Source: Desulfitobacterium_A sp034927245
GTDB lineage: Bacteria; Bacillota; Desulfitobacteriia; Desulfitobacteriales; Desulfitobacteriaceae
Assembly (NCBI RefSeq): GCF_034927245.1
Contig: NZ_JAYFQK010000066.1
Span: 1 to 49,123 of the forward strand
DNA: 49,123 bases
Direction: 5' to 3'
Part shown: positions 17,490-26,166 of the stretch, one piece after another
Layout: each line of letters begins with the position of its first letter
Numbering within the stretch: the first letter of the stretch is position 1
Translations under genes and position numbers: made by a program
The notes under the pieces: model-generated
Told to the model about the DNA's origin: nothing
Database searches by the model: none
What the model saw: only the letters and a program-made list of their open reading frames with translations

Positions 17490-17978
17490 TTACCGATTAT
17501 CAATGTGTTCCAATTGAATGTCGTGATAAAGGAGTCGCTGGGCAGCGAAATTTTCGAATTTTTTGTTTTTACCATAATTGCAGTAAGGATCAATGCTAAT
17601 ACCGCCCCTGGGCAAGAATTTTCCCCAAACTTCAATATAACGTGGATCGAGTAATTTAATTAAGTCTTTCATGATAATATTGACCACATCTTCATGGAAA
17701 TCTCCATTATTCCTGAAGCTTAATAAATAAAGCTTCAGTGATTTACTTTCGACCATCTTTACATCCGGAATATAACTAATGTAGATCGTTGCAAAGTCGG
17801 GTTGTCCCGTAATGGGACAAAGTGAAGTGAATTCCGGGCAATTAAACTTAACCCAGTAATCATTTTCTTGATGTTTGTTGACGAAGTACTCCAGTATTTC
17901 CGGATTATAGCTAAAATCGTATTTTACATTGTTTCCGAGAAGGCTTATGGTTTCAAGTTCATCCTTTTTTCGTGTCAT
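17490..17978 (-). CDS. queF: NADPH-dependent 7-cyano-7-deazaguanine reductase QueF
   Basis: Reduces preQ0 to preQ1 in queuosine synthesis, the only known nitrile-to-amine reduction in primary metabolism. Seen: catalytic C54 in SLCPITGQPDFA, D61 in the same motif, the ESKSLKLYLLSFRN NADPH/substrate motif and FHEDVVN. 162 residues, a type I (single-domain) QueF. No other queuosine gene is nearby and I see no preQ1 riboswitch in front. It lies downstream of trkA-trkH on the same strand and may be read from them. Confidence 0.96.
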   Translation of the reverse strand: MTRKKDELETISLLGNNVKYDFSYNPEILEYFVNKHQENDYWVKFNCPEFTSLCPITGQPDFATIYISYIPDVKMVESKSLKLYLLSFRNNGDFHEDVVNIIMKDLIKLLDPRYIEVWGKFLPRGGISIDPYCNYGKNKKFENFAAQRLLYHDIQLEHIDNR

Positions 17979-17995
17979 TTTTATTTAGCCCCTTT

Positions 17996-18121
17996 TTACT
18001 TCTTTATAACTTCCAGCTCTCCATAGTTTACCCCAAATGTATCGACGGTTACTGTTTTCATGACTTGATTTTCCAGAGGTTTATCATTTGCGTCTGTTGC
18101 CCATAAAATTCTTCCTACCAA
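17996..18121 (-). CDS. Possible 41-codon ORF between trkH and queF
   Basis: TTG 18121, overlapping the trkH stop, to TAA 17996-17998. The product has protein-like composition (WATDANDKPLEN, TVTVDTFGVNYGELEV) rather than random sequence. No clear ribosome site is seen. An internal ATG gives only 21 codons. It may be a small gene coupled to trkH or the surviving end of a lost gene. I recognise no family. Confidence 0.3.
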   Translation of the reverse strand: MVGRILWATDANDKPLENQVMKTVTVDTFGVNYGELEVIKK

Positions 18122-19572
18122 TTCTTTTTAGTTCGCCAGAATTCAGGCCGCAGCAAAATGAGGAGAGTAAAAAACTCTAATCGTCCAAGAAGCATACACA
18201 AAGTTAAGACAGACTTTCCGAAAAGATTAACGCCTGCAAAATTTGATGTCGGACCTACTGCTCCAAAACCGGGACCAACATTACCTAATGTAGCAGCTAC
18301 AGCACTCATCGCATCAAAGGGTTCGAGACCTGTTCCGGCTATGATTAAACTTGCGGCTGCAAAAGTCACGATGTAAAGGAAGAAAAAGATACCTAACATA
18401 ACGATGGTGTTTGGTCCAACCGCTTTTCCATCCATTTTGATGCTGATTATGGCTTGGGGATGAACGGTTCTTTTCATCTCACTCCATGCAGTTTTCACAA
18501 GAAGCACAATCCGAGAAACTTTTATACCTCCTGAAGTTGAGCCTGAGCTTCCCCCGATAAACATCAGCAGAAATAAAATAATCTTTGTCATAGCCGGCCA
18601 TTGATCAAAGTCTGCAGAGGCATACCCTGTTGTTGTCATAATTGAAGCTACCTGAAACAAAGCATGGCGAAAAGCATAGTCAAGGGACTTACCGCCGTTG
18701 TACCAGAGACTTCCGGCAATGAGTACTGTTGAAACAAGGATAATCAAAAGATAAACACAAAACTCAGTATTGCGGAAGGGTTTGAAGCTTTTTCGGCGCC
18801 AAGCCGTTAGGTAAATTCCGAAACTCCCCCCCGCGAGAATCATAAAAATCGTAAGGATCAATTCAATGGTATAGCTATCATAATACATAATACTTGTATT
18901 CTTGGTAGAGAATCCCCCCGTAGCAATGGTTGCAAAGGAGTTCTCAATGGCGTCTAAAAAGTCCATTCCGCTAATCCAAAGAAGAAAGGCTAGAATGATT
19001 GTAAAGGCAGTATAGATTTTCCAAAGACCTATAGCAGTATCTTTAATACGGGGCTGAACTTTTTCATTGGTTGGCCCGGGAACCTCGGCATTAAAAAGAT
19101 TTACTGCCCCACTCCCCGTGCTGGGCAGTAAAGCAATAAAGAAAACAATAATTCCCATTCCACCCATCCAGTGGGTAAGGCTTCTCCAGAAAATAAGTGA
19201 TTGGGGTAAAGCTTCAACATCGGTAATAACACTTGCTCCCGTAGTGGTAAGCCCTGAGACAGTTTCAAATATAGCGTCGATATAGGTTGGAACGGCATTA
19301 GCAAACCAATATGGCAATGCACCAAACAAAGAAGCGAATATCCAGGCTCCGGCTACAATGACAAAGCTTTCACGGATACCGAACTTTAATTGTTTGGGCT
19401 TGAAATATCGATTGAGAAAAACCCCGGTAATACCCGTCATCATAATCGTAATGATAAAAGCGATTATACTGGATTCTTTGAGGAAGAGTGCAATTGCTAA
19501 AGGAATAAACATAGCAAAGCTATATGCAGTAAGAAGTTTCCCCAGTATACCCAGGATAAGTGAAACATCCAT
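18115..19572 (-). CDS. trkH: Potassium uptake protein TrkH/KtrB family
   Basis: Membrane subunit of the Trk/Ktr K+ uptake system. Seen: many hydrophobic segments arranged as repeated M1-P-M2 units, with selectivity-filter-like loops GLTTTGAS, ATGGFST, TTGYASADF and LGNVGPGFG. 485 residues matches TrkH. It starts 1 nt after the trkA stop, so the two are translationally coupled and form the channel plus its cytosolic gating ring. Confidence 0.95.
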   Translation of the reverse strand: MDVSLILGILGKLLTAYSFAMFIPLAIALFLKESSIIAFIITIMMTGITGVFLNRYFKPKQLKFGIRESFVIVAGAWIFASLFGALPYWFANAVPTYIDAIFETVSGLTTTGASVITDVEALPQSLIFWRSLTHWMGGMGIIVFFIALLPSTGSGAVNLFNAEVPGPTNEKVQPRIKDTAIGLWKIYTAFTIILAFLLWISGMDFLDAIENSFATIATGGFSTKNTSIMYYDSYTIELILTIFMILAGGSFGIYLTAWRRKSFKPFRNTEFCVYLLIILVSTVLIAGSLWYNGGKSLDYAFRHALFQVASIMTTTGYASADFDQWPAMTKIILFLLMFIGGSSGSTSGGIKVSRIVLLVKTAWSEMKRTVHPQAIISIKMDGKAVGPNTIVMLGIFFFLYIVTFAAASLIIAGTGLEPFDAMSAVAATLGNVGPGFGAVGPTSNFAGVNLFGKSVLTLCMLLGRLEFFTLLILLRPEFWRTKKNW

Positions 19573-19573
19573 T

Positions 19574-20926
19574 TTATTTGCTCCCTAATCTATTTTCGAA
19601 CAATTTTACAACGGTAGGGACAGTGTCCGGCAGTGCGAAGACGATAACGCGGTCACCCGGTTCAAGATAAGTATCTCCGTTCGGGATAATGATCTCATTA
19701 TTGCGGACGATATTTCCGATCAAGCAATTGCGAGGAAGCTTAGCTTCTTTAAGTTTACGGTGGGCCACGGGGCTTGAGCTAGCAACAATGATTTCCATTG
19801 CTTCAGCCTTTGCACCTTCCAAGAGGGAAATTGAGACAATATCACTTCTTCTGACTTGGCGTAAAATAACCCCTGCAGTAAGTATACGTGGAGAAAGGAC
19901 AACATCGACCCCGACCTGCTCCATTAGGGAGGTGTATTCCGAACGACCAACGCGAACAAAGGTTTTAGGGGCGCCAAGATGCTTAGCAATAAGGGCAATC
20001 AGTAAATTAAGCTTATCATCATCCGTTAGGCAAATTACGGCATCAGATTCCCCTACTCCCTCTGAAGCCAGCAAATCAATATCTGTTCCTTCCCCGCAAA
20101 GGACTAGACCATCTTTGAGAATTTCAGCGAGGTCTTGACAGCGTTCGCGGTCTTTATCAACAACCTTAACCGAGATCCCTGATTTTTCAAGCATAACAGC
20201 TAAATGGCGGCCGATTCTTCCGGCCCCAATGATCATAACTCGGTCAACCTTCGATTTCCGCAGGGGAAAGTGTTTTTCAAGTTTCATAATTGCGGAATAT
20301 TCACCTACAAAAAATACTGAATCATGAGGTAAAAGCATATCTTTCCCATGAGGAATTAACATTGAGTTCTGGCGGAGGATACCTGCTATTAAGATTTGAC
20401 GAGGTAAATCAAGTTTACTTAAAGAAACATTTGCGAGTTTAGAATCAGGTGGAATTTTAACTTCAAGCATTCTAACGTGCCCATCTGCGAAATCCTCAAC
20501 GTCTAAGGCAGCGGGGGTTAAAAGTATACGACTTATCTCAAGGGCTGTAACCATCTCAGGGTTGATCGTTAAATCAATCCCTAAGGACTCATTGAATTTG
20601 AGCTTGTCCTTTTCGGCATATTCCTGATTACGGACACGAGCAATCGTCCGTTTAATTCCGGCTTGCTTAGCAGACATACAGGCGATCATGTTGACTTCAT
20701 CACTATCAGTGACTGCTACCATAAGATCAGCCTTACGTATCTCAGAATCTAAAAGCATGGCTGGGCTAGCGCCATTCCCGGCAATTGTCATAACGTCTAA
20801 ACTGTTTTGGACAATTGAGCGGCGCTCTTCGTTATTTTCAATGACAATAACTTCATGATTTTCTTGGGATAAATATTGAGCTAAAATATAACCTACCTTA
20901 CCCGCTCCTACAATTACAACACGCAC
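19574..20926 (-). CDS. trkA: Trk system K+ uptake regulator TrkA (two RCK domains)
   Basis: Cytosolic NAD(H)/nucleotide-binding ring that gates TrkH. Seen: two tandem Rossmann RCK_N domains (VVIVGAGKVG at the N-terminus; MIIGAGRIG about residue 220), each followed by an RCK_C (TrkA_C) domain. GTG 20926 is chosen because GGAGG is 10 nt upstream and the protein then starts at MRVVIVGAGKVG as in homologues; the longer ATG 20953 frame reads through that ribosome site. 450 residues. An 18-bp hairpin lies in the leader. Order is trkA-trkH. Confidence 0.95.
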   Translation of the reverse strand: MRVVIVGAGKVGYILAQYLSQENHEVIVIENNEERRSIVQNSLDVMTIAGNGASPAMLLDSEIRKADLMVAVTDSDEVNMIACMSAKQAGIKRTIARVRNQEYAEKDKLKFNESLGIDLTINPEMVTALEISRILLTPAALDVEDFADGHVRMLEVKIPPDSKLANVSLSKLDLPRQILIAGILRQNSMLIPHGKDMLLPHDSVFFVGEYSAIMKLEKHFPLRKSKVDRVMIIGAGRIGRHLAVMLEKSGISVKVVDKDRERCQDLAEILKDGLVLCGEGTDIDLLASEGVGESDAVICLTDDDKLNLLIALIAKHLGAPKTFVRVGRSEYTSLMEQVGVDVVLSPRILTAGVILRQVRRSDIVSISLLEGAKAEAMEIIVASSSPVAHRKLKEAKLPRNCLIGNIVRNNEIIIPNGDTYLEPGDRVIVFALPDTVPTVVKLFENRLGSK

Positions 20927-20964
20927 CCTTATAAAACCTCCGAATTTTAACAATAATAATCCTA

Positions 20965-21009
20965 TAGAAACCCGTTAGAATTTGCTAAATTAATTCTAAC
21001 GGATTTCTA
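20965..21009 (-). promoter_or_regulatory. Long hairpin in the trkA leader
   Basis: Arms 20965-20982 and 20992-21009, 18 bp, 9-nt loop. Read on the minus strand the only imperfect pair is G-U; on the plus strand it would be C-A. It ends about 25 nt before the trkA ribosome site and has no T run, so it looks like a leader structure rather than a simple terminator. I see no known K+ or c-di-AMP riboswitch consensus in it. Confidence 0.5.
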
Positions 21010-21092
21010 CTCATGTATAACATAATACACCTTTACAGAATGTTCAAGTATAATCCGATTTCAAAAATATTTCTTACTTTTTAGCAGAAATT

Positions 21093-21127
21093 AAAAAAGC
21101 TTAGAACGATGTGGTCTAAGCTTTTTT
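21093..21127 (-). terminator. Terminator after the ABC importer operon
   Basis: AAAAAAGCTTAGA/TCTAAGCTTTTTT stem with a 9-nt loop, flanked by A and T runs, so it can act in both directions. It lies 39 nt beyond the binding-protein stop. Confidence 0.8.
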
Positions 21128-21165
21128 ATTAAGATTAAATTTGAATTATAGGGATAAGAATCAAG

Positions 21166-22146
21166 TTAATACAATCCGTTTTGAACAAAACCTTGATAGG
21201 TAACCTCGTTTTTCAGTAGGTTCTTATTTTTTAACCAAGTGATAACACCGCTGACCTCATTTTCCGTGGGAAGCTGGGGTTTTGAATAGTGTTGAACTTT
21301 GTAGTCAGAAACAACGCTCTCGGGGATATTTACGTTTTTAACGAGCAAATCTTTATATTGATCAGGTGACTGGTTGATATCATCTACGGCTTTGGCATAG
21401 GCTGAATAAAAATGGGTTATGGCCTCTTTTTTATTATTCAATGCTTCACCCTTCATTAAAATTACAGATTGTGAAAGGTTTTCTCCTTGGCTGTCTTCAG
21501 CAATAATTTTTGCCCCTTTGGAAACAAGATAGGTAATTTGAGGATCCGGAACAGTGATGGCATCGATTTGATTATTTAGGAGCATTTCCACTCGAACAGG
21601 TATTTTCGCAACGGTTGTTTTCTTGACTTCAGAAGGATCAACTCCCCCTTGTTGGAGAAGGCCATCCGTTACGTACTCAATAATCGAGTTGTTTGAAATA
21701 CCAATACCTTTTCCTTTTAAATCTTGTACCGTTTTTATCGTGCTGTTCGGTGAGGCTACAATCGCAAAGCGTCCCTCTTGCGGTGTCGCGCCGAGTGCAA
21801 TTGAGGTTACGCGCAGATCTTCACCCGAACTTTGCAGCAACGCAGCGATCATAATATCTGTTATCATTCCATCGAGGTCCCCTGATTGAAAGGCGCTTTG
21901 AAGCTCAACAGGACTTTGAAAAGGAACAAGTTCGACCTTTACGTTCTCGTTTGTAAAATAACCATTTTTATCGGCAACGAGTAAAGGCAGGTTTTCTTCG
22001 ATGGTTAAGGAACCAATTTTTAAGACGGTTGCTTCCGCTTTTTGGGCTGTTCCCTCTTGTTTTGCCGGATTGGATTGGCCGCATCCCGTTACCCCGGTTA
22101 TCAGAATAGCAATTACAACCAACGCAGAAAGGAAAGATTTCCGCAA
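21166..22146 (-). CDS. ABC importer substrate-binding lipoprotein (SsuA/TauA/NMT1-like)
   Basis: Extracytoplasmic binding protein. Seen: lipoprotein signal with lipobox ending TGC (C22), then a periplasmic-binding type II fold with NMT1/SsuA features (LVADKNGYF, FQSGDLDGMITD, LKGKGIGIS). 326 residues. The ligand is not readable: sulfonates, taurine, nitrate or a thiamine precursor all use this fold. It is the last gene of the tetR-ATPase-permease-binding protein operon, 122 nt after the permease, and ends before a terminator. The upstream gap shows no separate promoter that I can defend. Confidence 0.88.
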   Translation of the reverse strand: MRKSFLSALVVIAILITGVTGCGQSNPAKQEGTAQKAEATVLKIGSLTIEENLPLLVADKNGYFTNENVKVELVPFQSPVELQSAFQSGDLDGMITDIMIAALLQSSGEDLRVTSIALGATPQEGRFAIVASPNSTIKTVQDLKGKGIGISNNSIIEYVTDGLLQQGGVDPSEVKKTTVAKIPVRVEMLLNNQIDAITVPDPQITYLVSKGAKIIAEDSQGENLSQSVILMKGEALNNKKEAITHFYSAYAKAVDDINQSPDQYKDLLVKNVNIPESVVSDYKVQHYSKPQLPTENEVSGVITWLKNKNLLKNEVTYQGFVQNGLY

Positions 22147-22268
22147 TATAAACGCCTCCTAAGTTTTCAAACAATGAATCAAAGTTCAGTTCTTGGATTA
22201 TAGTAAACCTTTATCACAATCAAGTCAAGATCTAATTTTGAAGATCTTATTTCGTGCTAATTTATAAT

Positions 22269-23024
22269 TTAAGGATTGACCCATGAACATGCAACTTTTT
22301 CACAGGCATCAAAAAGCAAGTAAAGTAGAAATCCCATAAGCGACATTGCTATGATCCCGGCAAACATTTTGTCGTAGGCTAAGCTGCTCCAAGAATTCAT
22401 GATAAAATAGCCTATTCCCTCTTGTGTCGCATAAGTCTCAACTAAGAAGAGAACCGCTAAGCCTCCTCCTAAACCGATTTTTAAGGACGTAAATATAGCC
22501 GGCAGACAAGCAGGAAAATATACATGTTGATAAAGTTCTCGTTCGGTTGCTCGGAGTGATTTTACGGAAAGCACATATTCTTGTTGGACATTGCGAGCGG
22601 CATCCCGCGTCATAACCAGGATTTGATAGAAAATTATCAAAGTGATTAAAACAATTTTAGAAAGATTGCCAATCCCTAAAAGTATCATAAATATAGGTAA
22701 AAAGACTACTTTAGGAATGGGAAATGTCAGATAAAGTAAAGGGGCTGAGATTTGATCAGCCATTCTATTCTTACCTAAAAATAGCCCAAAAGGCACGGCC
22801 AAAACAGTGGCAATTATGAGACTGATTCCGATTCGATAAAAACTAATTTTTAAATGAGGGATAATCTCAATTTTAAAGAGTGCGAAAAAAGAGGCAATGG
22901 CCTTCTCGGGCGGAGGAAAAGCAGGAGTATCAAGGACCATGGATAAAGCCTGCCAGGCCGCACCGAGAAAAAGGATTGCACCGATAATATAAATCAAATT
23001 ATGGATTAAGCTTTTTAGGTGCAT
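22269..23024 (-). CDS. ABC importer permease (SsuC/TauC-like)
   Basis: Inner-membrane permease of the BPD_transp_1 family. Seen: about six membrane segments and the cytoplasmic EAA-type loop (about LRATERELYQHVYFPACLPAIFTS split over two turns) that docks on the ATPase. I start at the second ATG, 23024, because GGGAGGG lies 6-7 nt before it, while the first ATG (23030) directly abuts that site. 251 residues. It overlaps the 3' end of the ATPase gene, indicating coupled translation. Confidence 0.9.
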   Translation of the reverse strand: MHLKSLIHNLIYIIGAILFLGAAWQALSMVLDTPAFPPPEKAIASFFALFKIEIIPHLKISFYRIGISLIIATVLAVPFGLFLGKNRMADQISAPLLYLTFPIPKVVFLPIFMILLGIGNLSKIVLITLIIFYQILVMTRDAARNVQQEYVLSVKSLRATERELYQHVYFPACLPAIFTSLKIGLGGGLAVLFLVETYATQEGIGYFIMNSWSSLAYDKMFAGIIAMSLMGFLLYLLFDACEKVACSWVNP

Positions 23025-23775
23025 GCTCATCCCTCCCTCTTAAGCCTAAACGCAGTGAGTTACACATTTCTAAGAATTCCATTTTCCCTCGGGCGGAATA
23101 ATCGCCGGCAAGAGAGTTATCAATTTCTTTAATAATTGTACCGGGAGATGCGGACATCACAAAAATCTTCTGACCGAGAAAAACAGCTTCCTCGATGTTA
23201 TGGGTAATTAAGACAATAGTTAGATGGGTCTCCTTCCAAATATTTAAAAGAAGATCCTGCATTTCTTCACGGGTAAGGGCATCAAGTGAGGAAAAGGGTT
23301 CATCCATTAACAGCAGTTCGGGTTGAAGAATCAGTGAACGTGCAATGGCTAATCTTTGCCGTTGCCCCCCGCTTAATTGGATGGGGAAACGCTTTTTTAG
23401 ATGAAGAAGTCCTAATTTATTGAGAATATTTTTTGTCCGCTCAGCAGTTTCCTTGGAAGAAGCTCCTTTGATCTGAAGACCTAATTTTACATTATCCCAG
23501 ACTGATTTCCAGGGCAAAAGACCATATTCTTGAAGGATTAACGCAGTTTCCTTGCTCTCTTGGGGCGGTTTGCCGTCAATGAAAACCTTGCCTTGGTAGT
23601 TCATATTTAAACCCGCTAAAATATTTAAAAGCGTGCTTTTTCCACAACCAGAGGGTCCAATGATTACACCAATGCTTCCCTGGGGCAGGGTTAGGCTGAC
23701 ATCCTTAAGGGCAGAAGTGATATGGTTATGTTGATTATAATTAACGCATAAAGCATCGATGTCTAAGAAATCCAT
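22999..23775 (-). CDS. ABC importer ATPase (SsuB/TauB-like)
   Basis: Cytoplasmic ATPase of the importer. Seen: Walker A GPSGCGKST, Q-loop in LILQEYGLLPW, signature LSGGQRQRLAIARSL, Walker B LLLMDEPFSSLD and H-loop VLITHNIEEA. 258 residues, normal for nitrate/sulfonate/taurine-type ATPases. It begins 17 nt after the tetR stop with AAGGAAG as ribosome site. Confidence 0.93.
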   Translation of the reverse strand: MDFLDIDALCVNYNQHNHITSALKDVSLTLPQGSIGVIIGPSGCGKSTLLNILAGLNMNYQGKVFIDGKPPQESKETALILQEYGLLPWKSVWDNVKLGLQIKGASSKETAERTKNILNKLGLLHLKKRFPIQLSGGQRQRLAIARSLILQPELLLMDEPFSSLDALTREEMQDLLLNIWKETHLTIVLITHNIEEAVFLGQKIFVMSASPGTIIKEIDNSLAGDYSARGKMEFLEMCNSLRLGLRGRDEHAPKKLNP

Positions 23776-23792
23776 TTAATATCTTCCTTATC

Positions 23793-24404
23793 TTAAAAAT
23801 CTCTTCCGATCCCACGCATATTAAACTCGATCAAAGTCTGAAAGGATAACTCCGATTCAAGGGGTTCACCGTGACTAATCCAGGATAAAATAACTTCACG
23901 GAATGTACCTACAAATGCAGTAGCACTGACTTGGGTGTCCTGCTTAGGAATCAAGTCTTGATCCAGGAGCTCATCTAGGTCAATTTTCGTGAGGCGGATG
24001 AGGTCATTTTCAATATCGGTATATTTCGCATTTAAGACTGTATTTTTCTGGGGAAAGTCAAATAAGAGGACCCTAGCAAGGTTCTTTTCTTTCAGAAATA
24101 GATTTATACATACTTTCATCGTTGCTTGGAGCTTATCAAAATTGTTAGTATACTTTGTCCGTTCTTTTTTGATCTGGTCAAGAAGTTCGTTATAGATTTC
24201 TTGAATTACCGTATCAATTAGTGTTTCTTTATCTGTAAAATAAAGATAAAATGTTCCCGTCGCAATTCCCGCTTTTTGTGCAATAGACTTAATGGATACC
24301 TTTTCCATGTTCTTTTCGGAAAGAATTTCTCGGGCAGCTTTAATTATTTTCTTGCTCCGCATTTGCTGTTTTTCTTTGACCTTATCGGTTTTATTGTAGA
24401 CCAT
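23793..24404 (-). CDS. TetR-family regulator, first gene of the ABC operon
   Basis: Repressor of the TetR/AcrR type. Seen: N-terminal helix-turn-helix (about residues 15-62, KVSIKSIAQKAGIATGTFYLYFTDKETL), then a helical ligand-binding domain without clear family marks. 203 residues. GGAG lies upstream of ATG. It is the promoter-proximal gene of its own operon, and a palindrome overlaps the expected transcription start, so autoregulation together with the importer is likely. The inducer is presumably related to the transported compound (inference). Confidence 0.92.
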   Translation of the reverse strand: MVYNKTDKVKEKQQMRSKKIIKAAREILSEKNMEKVSIKSIAQKAGIATGTFYLYFTDKETLIDTVIQEIYNELLDQIKKERTKYTNNFDKLQATMKVCINLFLKEKNLARVLLFDFPQKNTVLNAKYTDIENDLIRLTKIDLDELLDQDLIPKQDTQVSATAFVGTFREVILSWISHGEPLESELSFQTLIEFNMRGIGRDF

Positions 24405-24443
24405 ATCTAAACTCCATTTTGTATTATCTTGTAAAAGTAAAAA

Positions 24444-24499
24444 ATGAACTATTATTCAGTTCATGCGTCAATTTTACGCTTGATTATAGGGATAGTCAA
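24444..24499 (-). promoter_or_regulatory. Promoter and palindromic operator of the tetR-ABC operon
   Basis: Minus strand: -35 TTGACT (24499-24494), 17-nt spacer, -10 TAAAAT (24476-24471), then the perfect palindrome ATGAACT-N7-AGTTCAT (24464-24444), which covers about +7 to +27. That position fits a TetR roadblock. The promoter itself forms a 12-bp inverted repeat (24472-24483 with 24496-24507). Confidence 0.65.
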
Positions 24500-24504
24500 G
24501 CGTA

Positions 24505-24551
24505 AAAGAAGGAAATTAACCCGTTATTATTCAGTGTTAATTTCCTTCTTT
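24505..24551. repeat. Perfect 16-bp inverted repeat next to the IS4-type element
   Basis: Arms AAAGAAGGAAATTAAC (24505-24520) and GTTAATTTCCTTCTTT (24536-24551), 15-nt loop. The loop contains ATTATTCAGT, which also occurs in the operator spacer at 24451-24460. It may be a terminator of a gene now separated from it by the IS, or a second regulatory site. Confidence 0.55.
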
Positions 24552-24564
24552 ATTTAGTAACTTA

Positions 24565-26076
24565 CTCAACTTTCGCGTCGTAAAAATTGGATCTAACCCA
24601 GTCTATAGCTGGGTTGGGACAAAATAATTTTGTTCATTGACTGAAAAACACCTTTCGAATTGGTAAAATGGAAGTGACCAAACTCACCATCATTCCAAAA
24701 CAGAAAGGTGCATACTTCAATGTTACAACACAACTCCCTGTCTGAAAAGCATGAGAATCAACTTTCTTTCGTTTTTTCCACACTCAGAATGGGTCAACTT
24801 CTTCGGAAGGCTGGAATCCGCAAAACCTATGGGCTTTCGAGTTTTGCGCTATTCCAAATCATCTTTCAGTTAGTATTCGAAGGCCGGAATCTGTTTCGGT
24901 TATTAGAAAGTAAGCGTGGCGAAACATTACCCGGTAAAGATGTTATCTATCGATTCCTTAATGAATCCTGTTATAACTGGAGGCGTTTTTATCAGTTATT
25001 AAGCCTCAAGGTTGTCGCTCGATTGGAAAACCTCACCTCCGCACGTCGTATCCGCGTTTTCATCGTCGATGATTCAGTCATGAGCCGAGAACGCAGTAAA
25101 AAGGTTGAACTTTTAGCGCGTATCTATGATCATGTTTCAGGCCGCTTTATTCGCGGTTATAACTTGTTAACACTCGGTTGGTCCGATGGCTATAGCTTTG
25201 CGCCCATCGATTTTACCTTAATGAGTTCTGCCAAGGCTAAAAACCGTCTTTGCGAAATGCGGGAAGACTTGGACAAACGCACGACAGGCTACAAGCGACG
25301 TATGGAATCCATGATCCGAAAACCGGACGCTGTTATTCAAATGCTTGAGCGCGCTCTAAAGGCTGGATTTTCAGCAGATTACGTTCTGATGGATAGTTGG
25401 TTTACCCATGCACCCCTGCTTCAAAAGATTATGGACAAGGGACTTCACGTTATTGGAATGGTCAAAGAACTAAAACAGCGTTACCTTTTTGAGGAAAAAT
25501 CATTAAGCTTACGTGAGCTTTATGCTAAAATTCCTAAGAACCCTAAAGCAGAAATTCTAGGGTCAGTCCGCGTTCAAACCCCTACTGGCTTATCCCTTAA
25601 AATTGTTTTCGTTCAGAATCGCAACAATCGCAGAGATTGGCTGGCCATCCTAACAACAGATCTTGCTCTGGAAGATGCAGAAATTGTAAGGATTTACGGC
25701 ATGCGTTGGGGTATTGAGACCTTTTTCAAAATGGCTAAGTCTCATTTGAAATTGGGCACTGAATTTCAAGGACGGTCCTTTGACATGATGATCAGCCATA
25801 CAACCATTGTCTTTACCCGATATCTCATCCTTGAGTGGGAACGGAGACAAAATACAGATGAACGTTCGCTCGGAGGATTGTTCTATCTTTTTGCTGATGA
25901 GGTGGTGGACTTAGACTTAAAAACGGCATTACGTCAGCTAATGGTTTTTGTCCTCGACCTTTTAACGAATAAATCAGGGAATAATGAGTCATCGATAAGT
26001 CAATTACAGAATTGGGTGAGTGAATTACCCAGTTATATCAAGGCTTTATTCGCACAACCAGGGTGCGAAAGTTGAG
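24565..26076 (+). mobile_element. Complete IS4-family insertion sequence
   Basis: Bounded by perfect 12-bp terminal inverted repeats, CTCAACTTTCGC (24565-24576) and its complement GCGAAAGTTGAG (26065-26076). About 1.5 kb with a single transposase gene whose stop codon lies inside the right repeat. A subterminal hairpin AACCCAG/CTGGGTT lies near 24596-24616. I see no exact target duplication: left flank TTTAGTAACTTA, right flank GTATAAACTTTT. Confidence 0.88.
24720..26075 (+). CDS. IS4-family DDE transposase
   Basis: Catalyses transposition of the surrounding element. Seen: DDE core with D in FIVDDSVMSR, D in YVLMDSWFTH and E in the Y-x2-R-x3-E-x6-K signature YGMRWGIETFFKMAK, diagnostic of IS4-type enzymes. 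The frame is intact over 451 residues. I start at ATG 24720, which follows AGAAAGGTG by 9 nt; the GTG at 24708 is part of that ribosome site. The element looks functional, with both ends and an uninterrupted gene. Confidence 0.93.
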   Translation: MLQHNSLSEKHENQLSFVFSTLRMGQLLRKAGIRKTYGLSSFALFQIIFQLVFEGRNLFRLLESKRGETLPGKDVIYRFLNESCYNWRRFYQLLSLKVVARLENLTSARRIRVFIVDDSVMSRERSKKVELLARIYDHVSGRFIRGYNLLTLGWSDGYSFAPIDFTLMSSAKAKNRLCEMREDLDKRTTGYKRRMESMIRKPDAVIQMLERALKAGFSADYVLMDSWFTHAPLLQKIMDKGLHVIGMVKELKQRYLFEEKSLSLRELYAKIPKNPKAEILGSVRVQTPTGLSLKIVFVQNRNNRRDWLAILTTDLALEDAEIVRIYGMRWGIETFFKMAKSHLKLGTEFQGRSFDMMISHTTIVFTRYLILEWERRQNTDERSLGGLFYLFADEVVDLDLKTALRQLMVFVLDLLTNKSGNNESSISQLQNWVSELPSYIKALFAQPGCES

Positions 26077-26166
26077 GTATAAACTTTTTAGCTAGATAAA
26101 AAAATGATAAGTGATCGAGGATTTAGTTAATAAAGAATTATTTTTATAGTGGATGTGATATAAAAA

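Noticed and set aside
17979..18114. Possible preQ1 riboswitch before queF
   Set aside because: The stretch lacks the preQ1 aptamer pattern and instead reads as a possible short coding frame.
19689..20138. 149-codon plus-strand ORF inside trkA
   Set aside because: Serine/threonine/arginine-rich product typical of an antisense shadow; trkA on the other strand is certain.
21060..21130. Small RNA gene between trkA and the ABC operon
   Set aside because: The hairpin is explained as a bidirectional terminator and no promoter was found in front of it.
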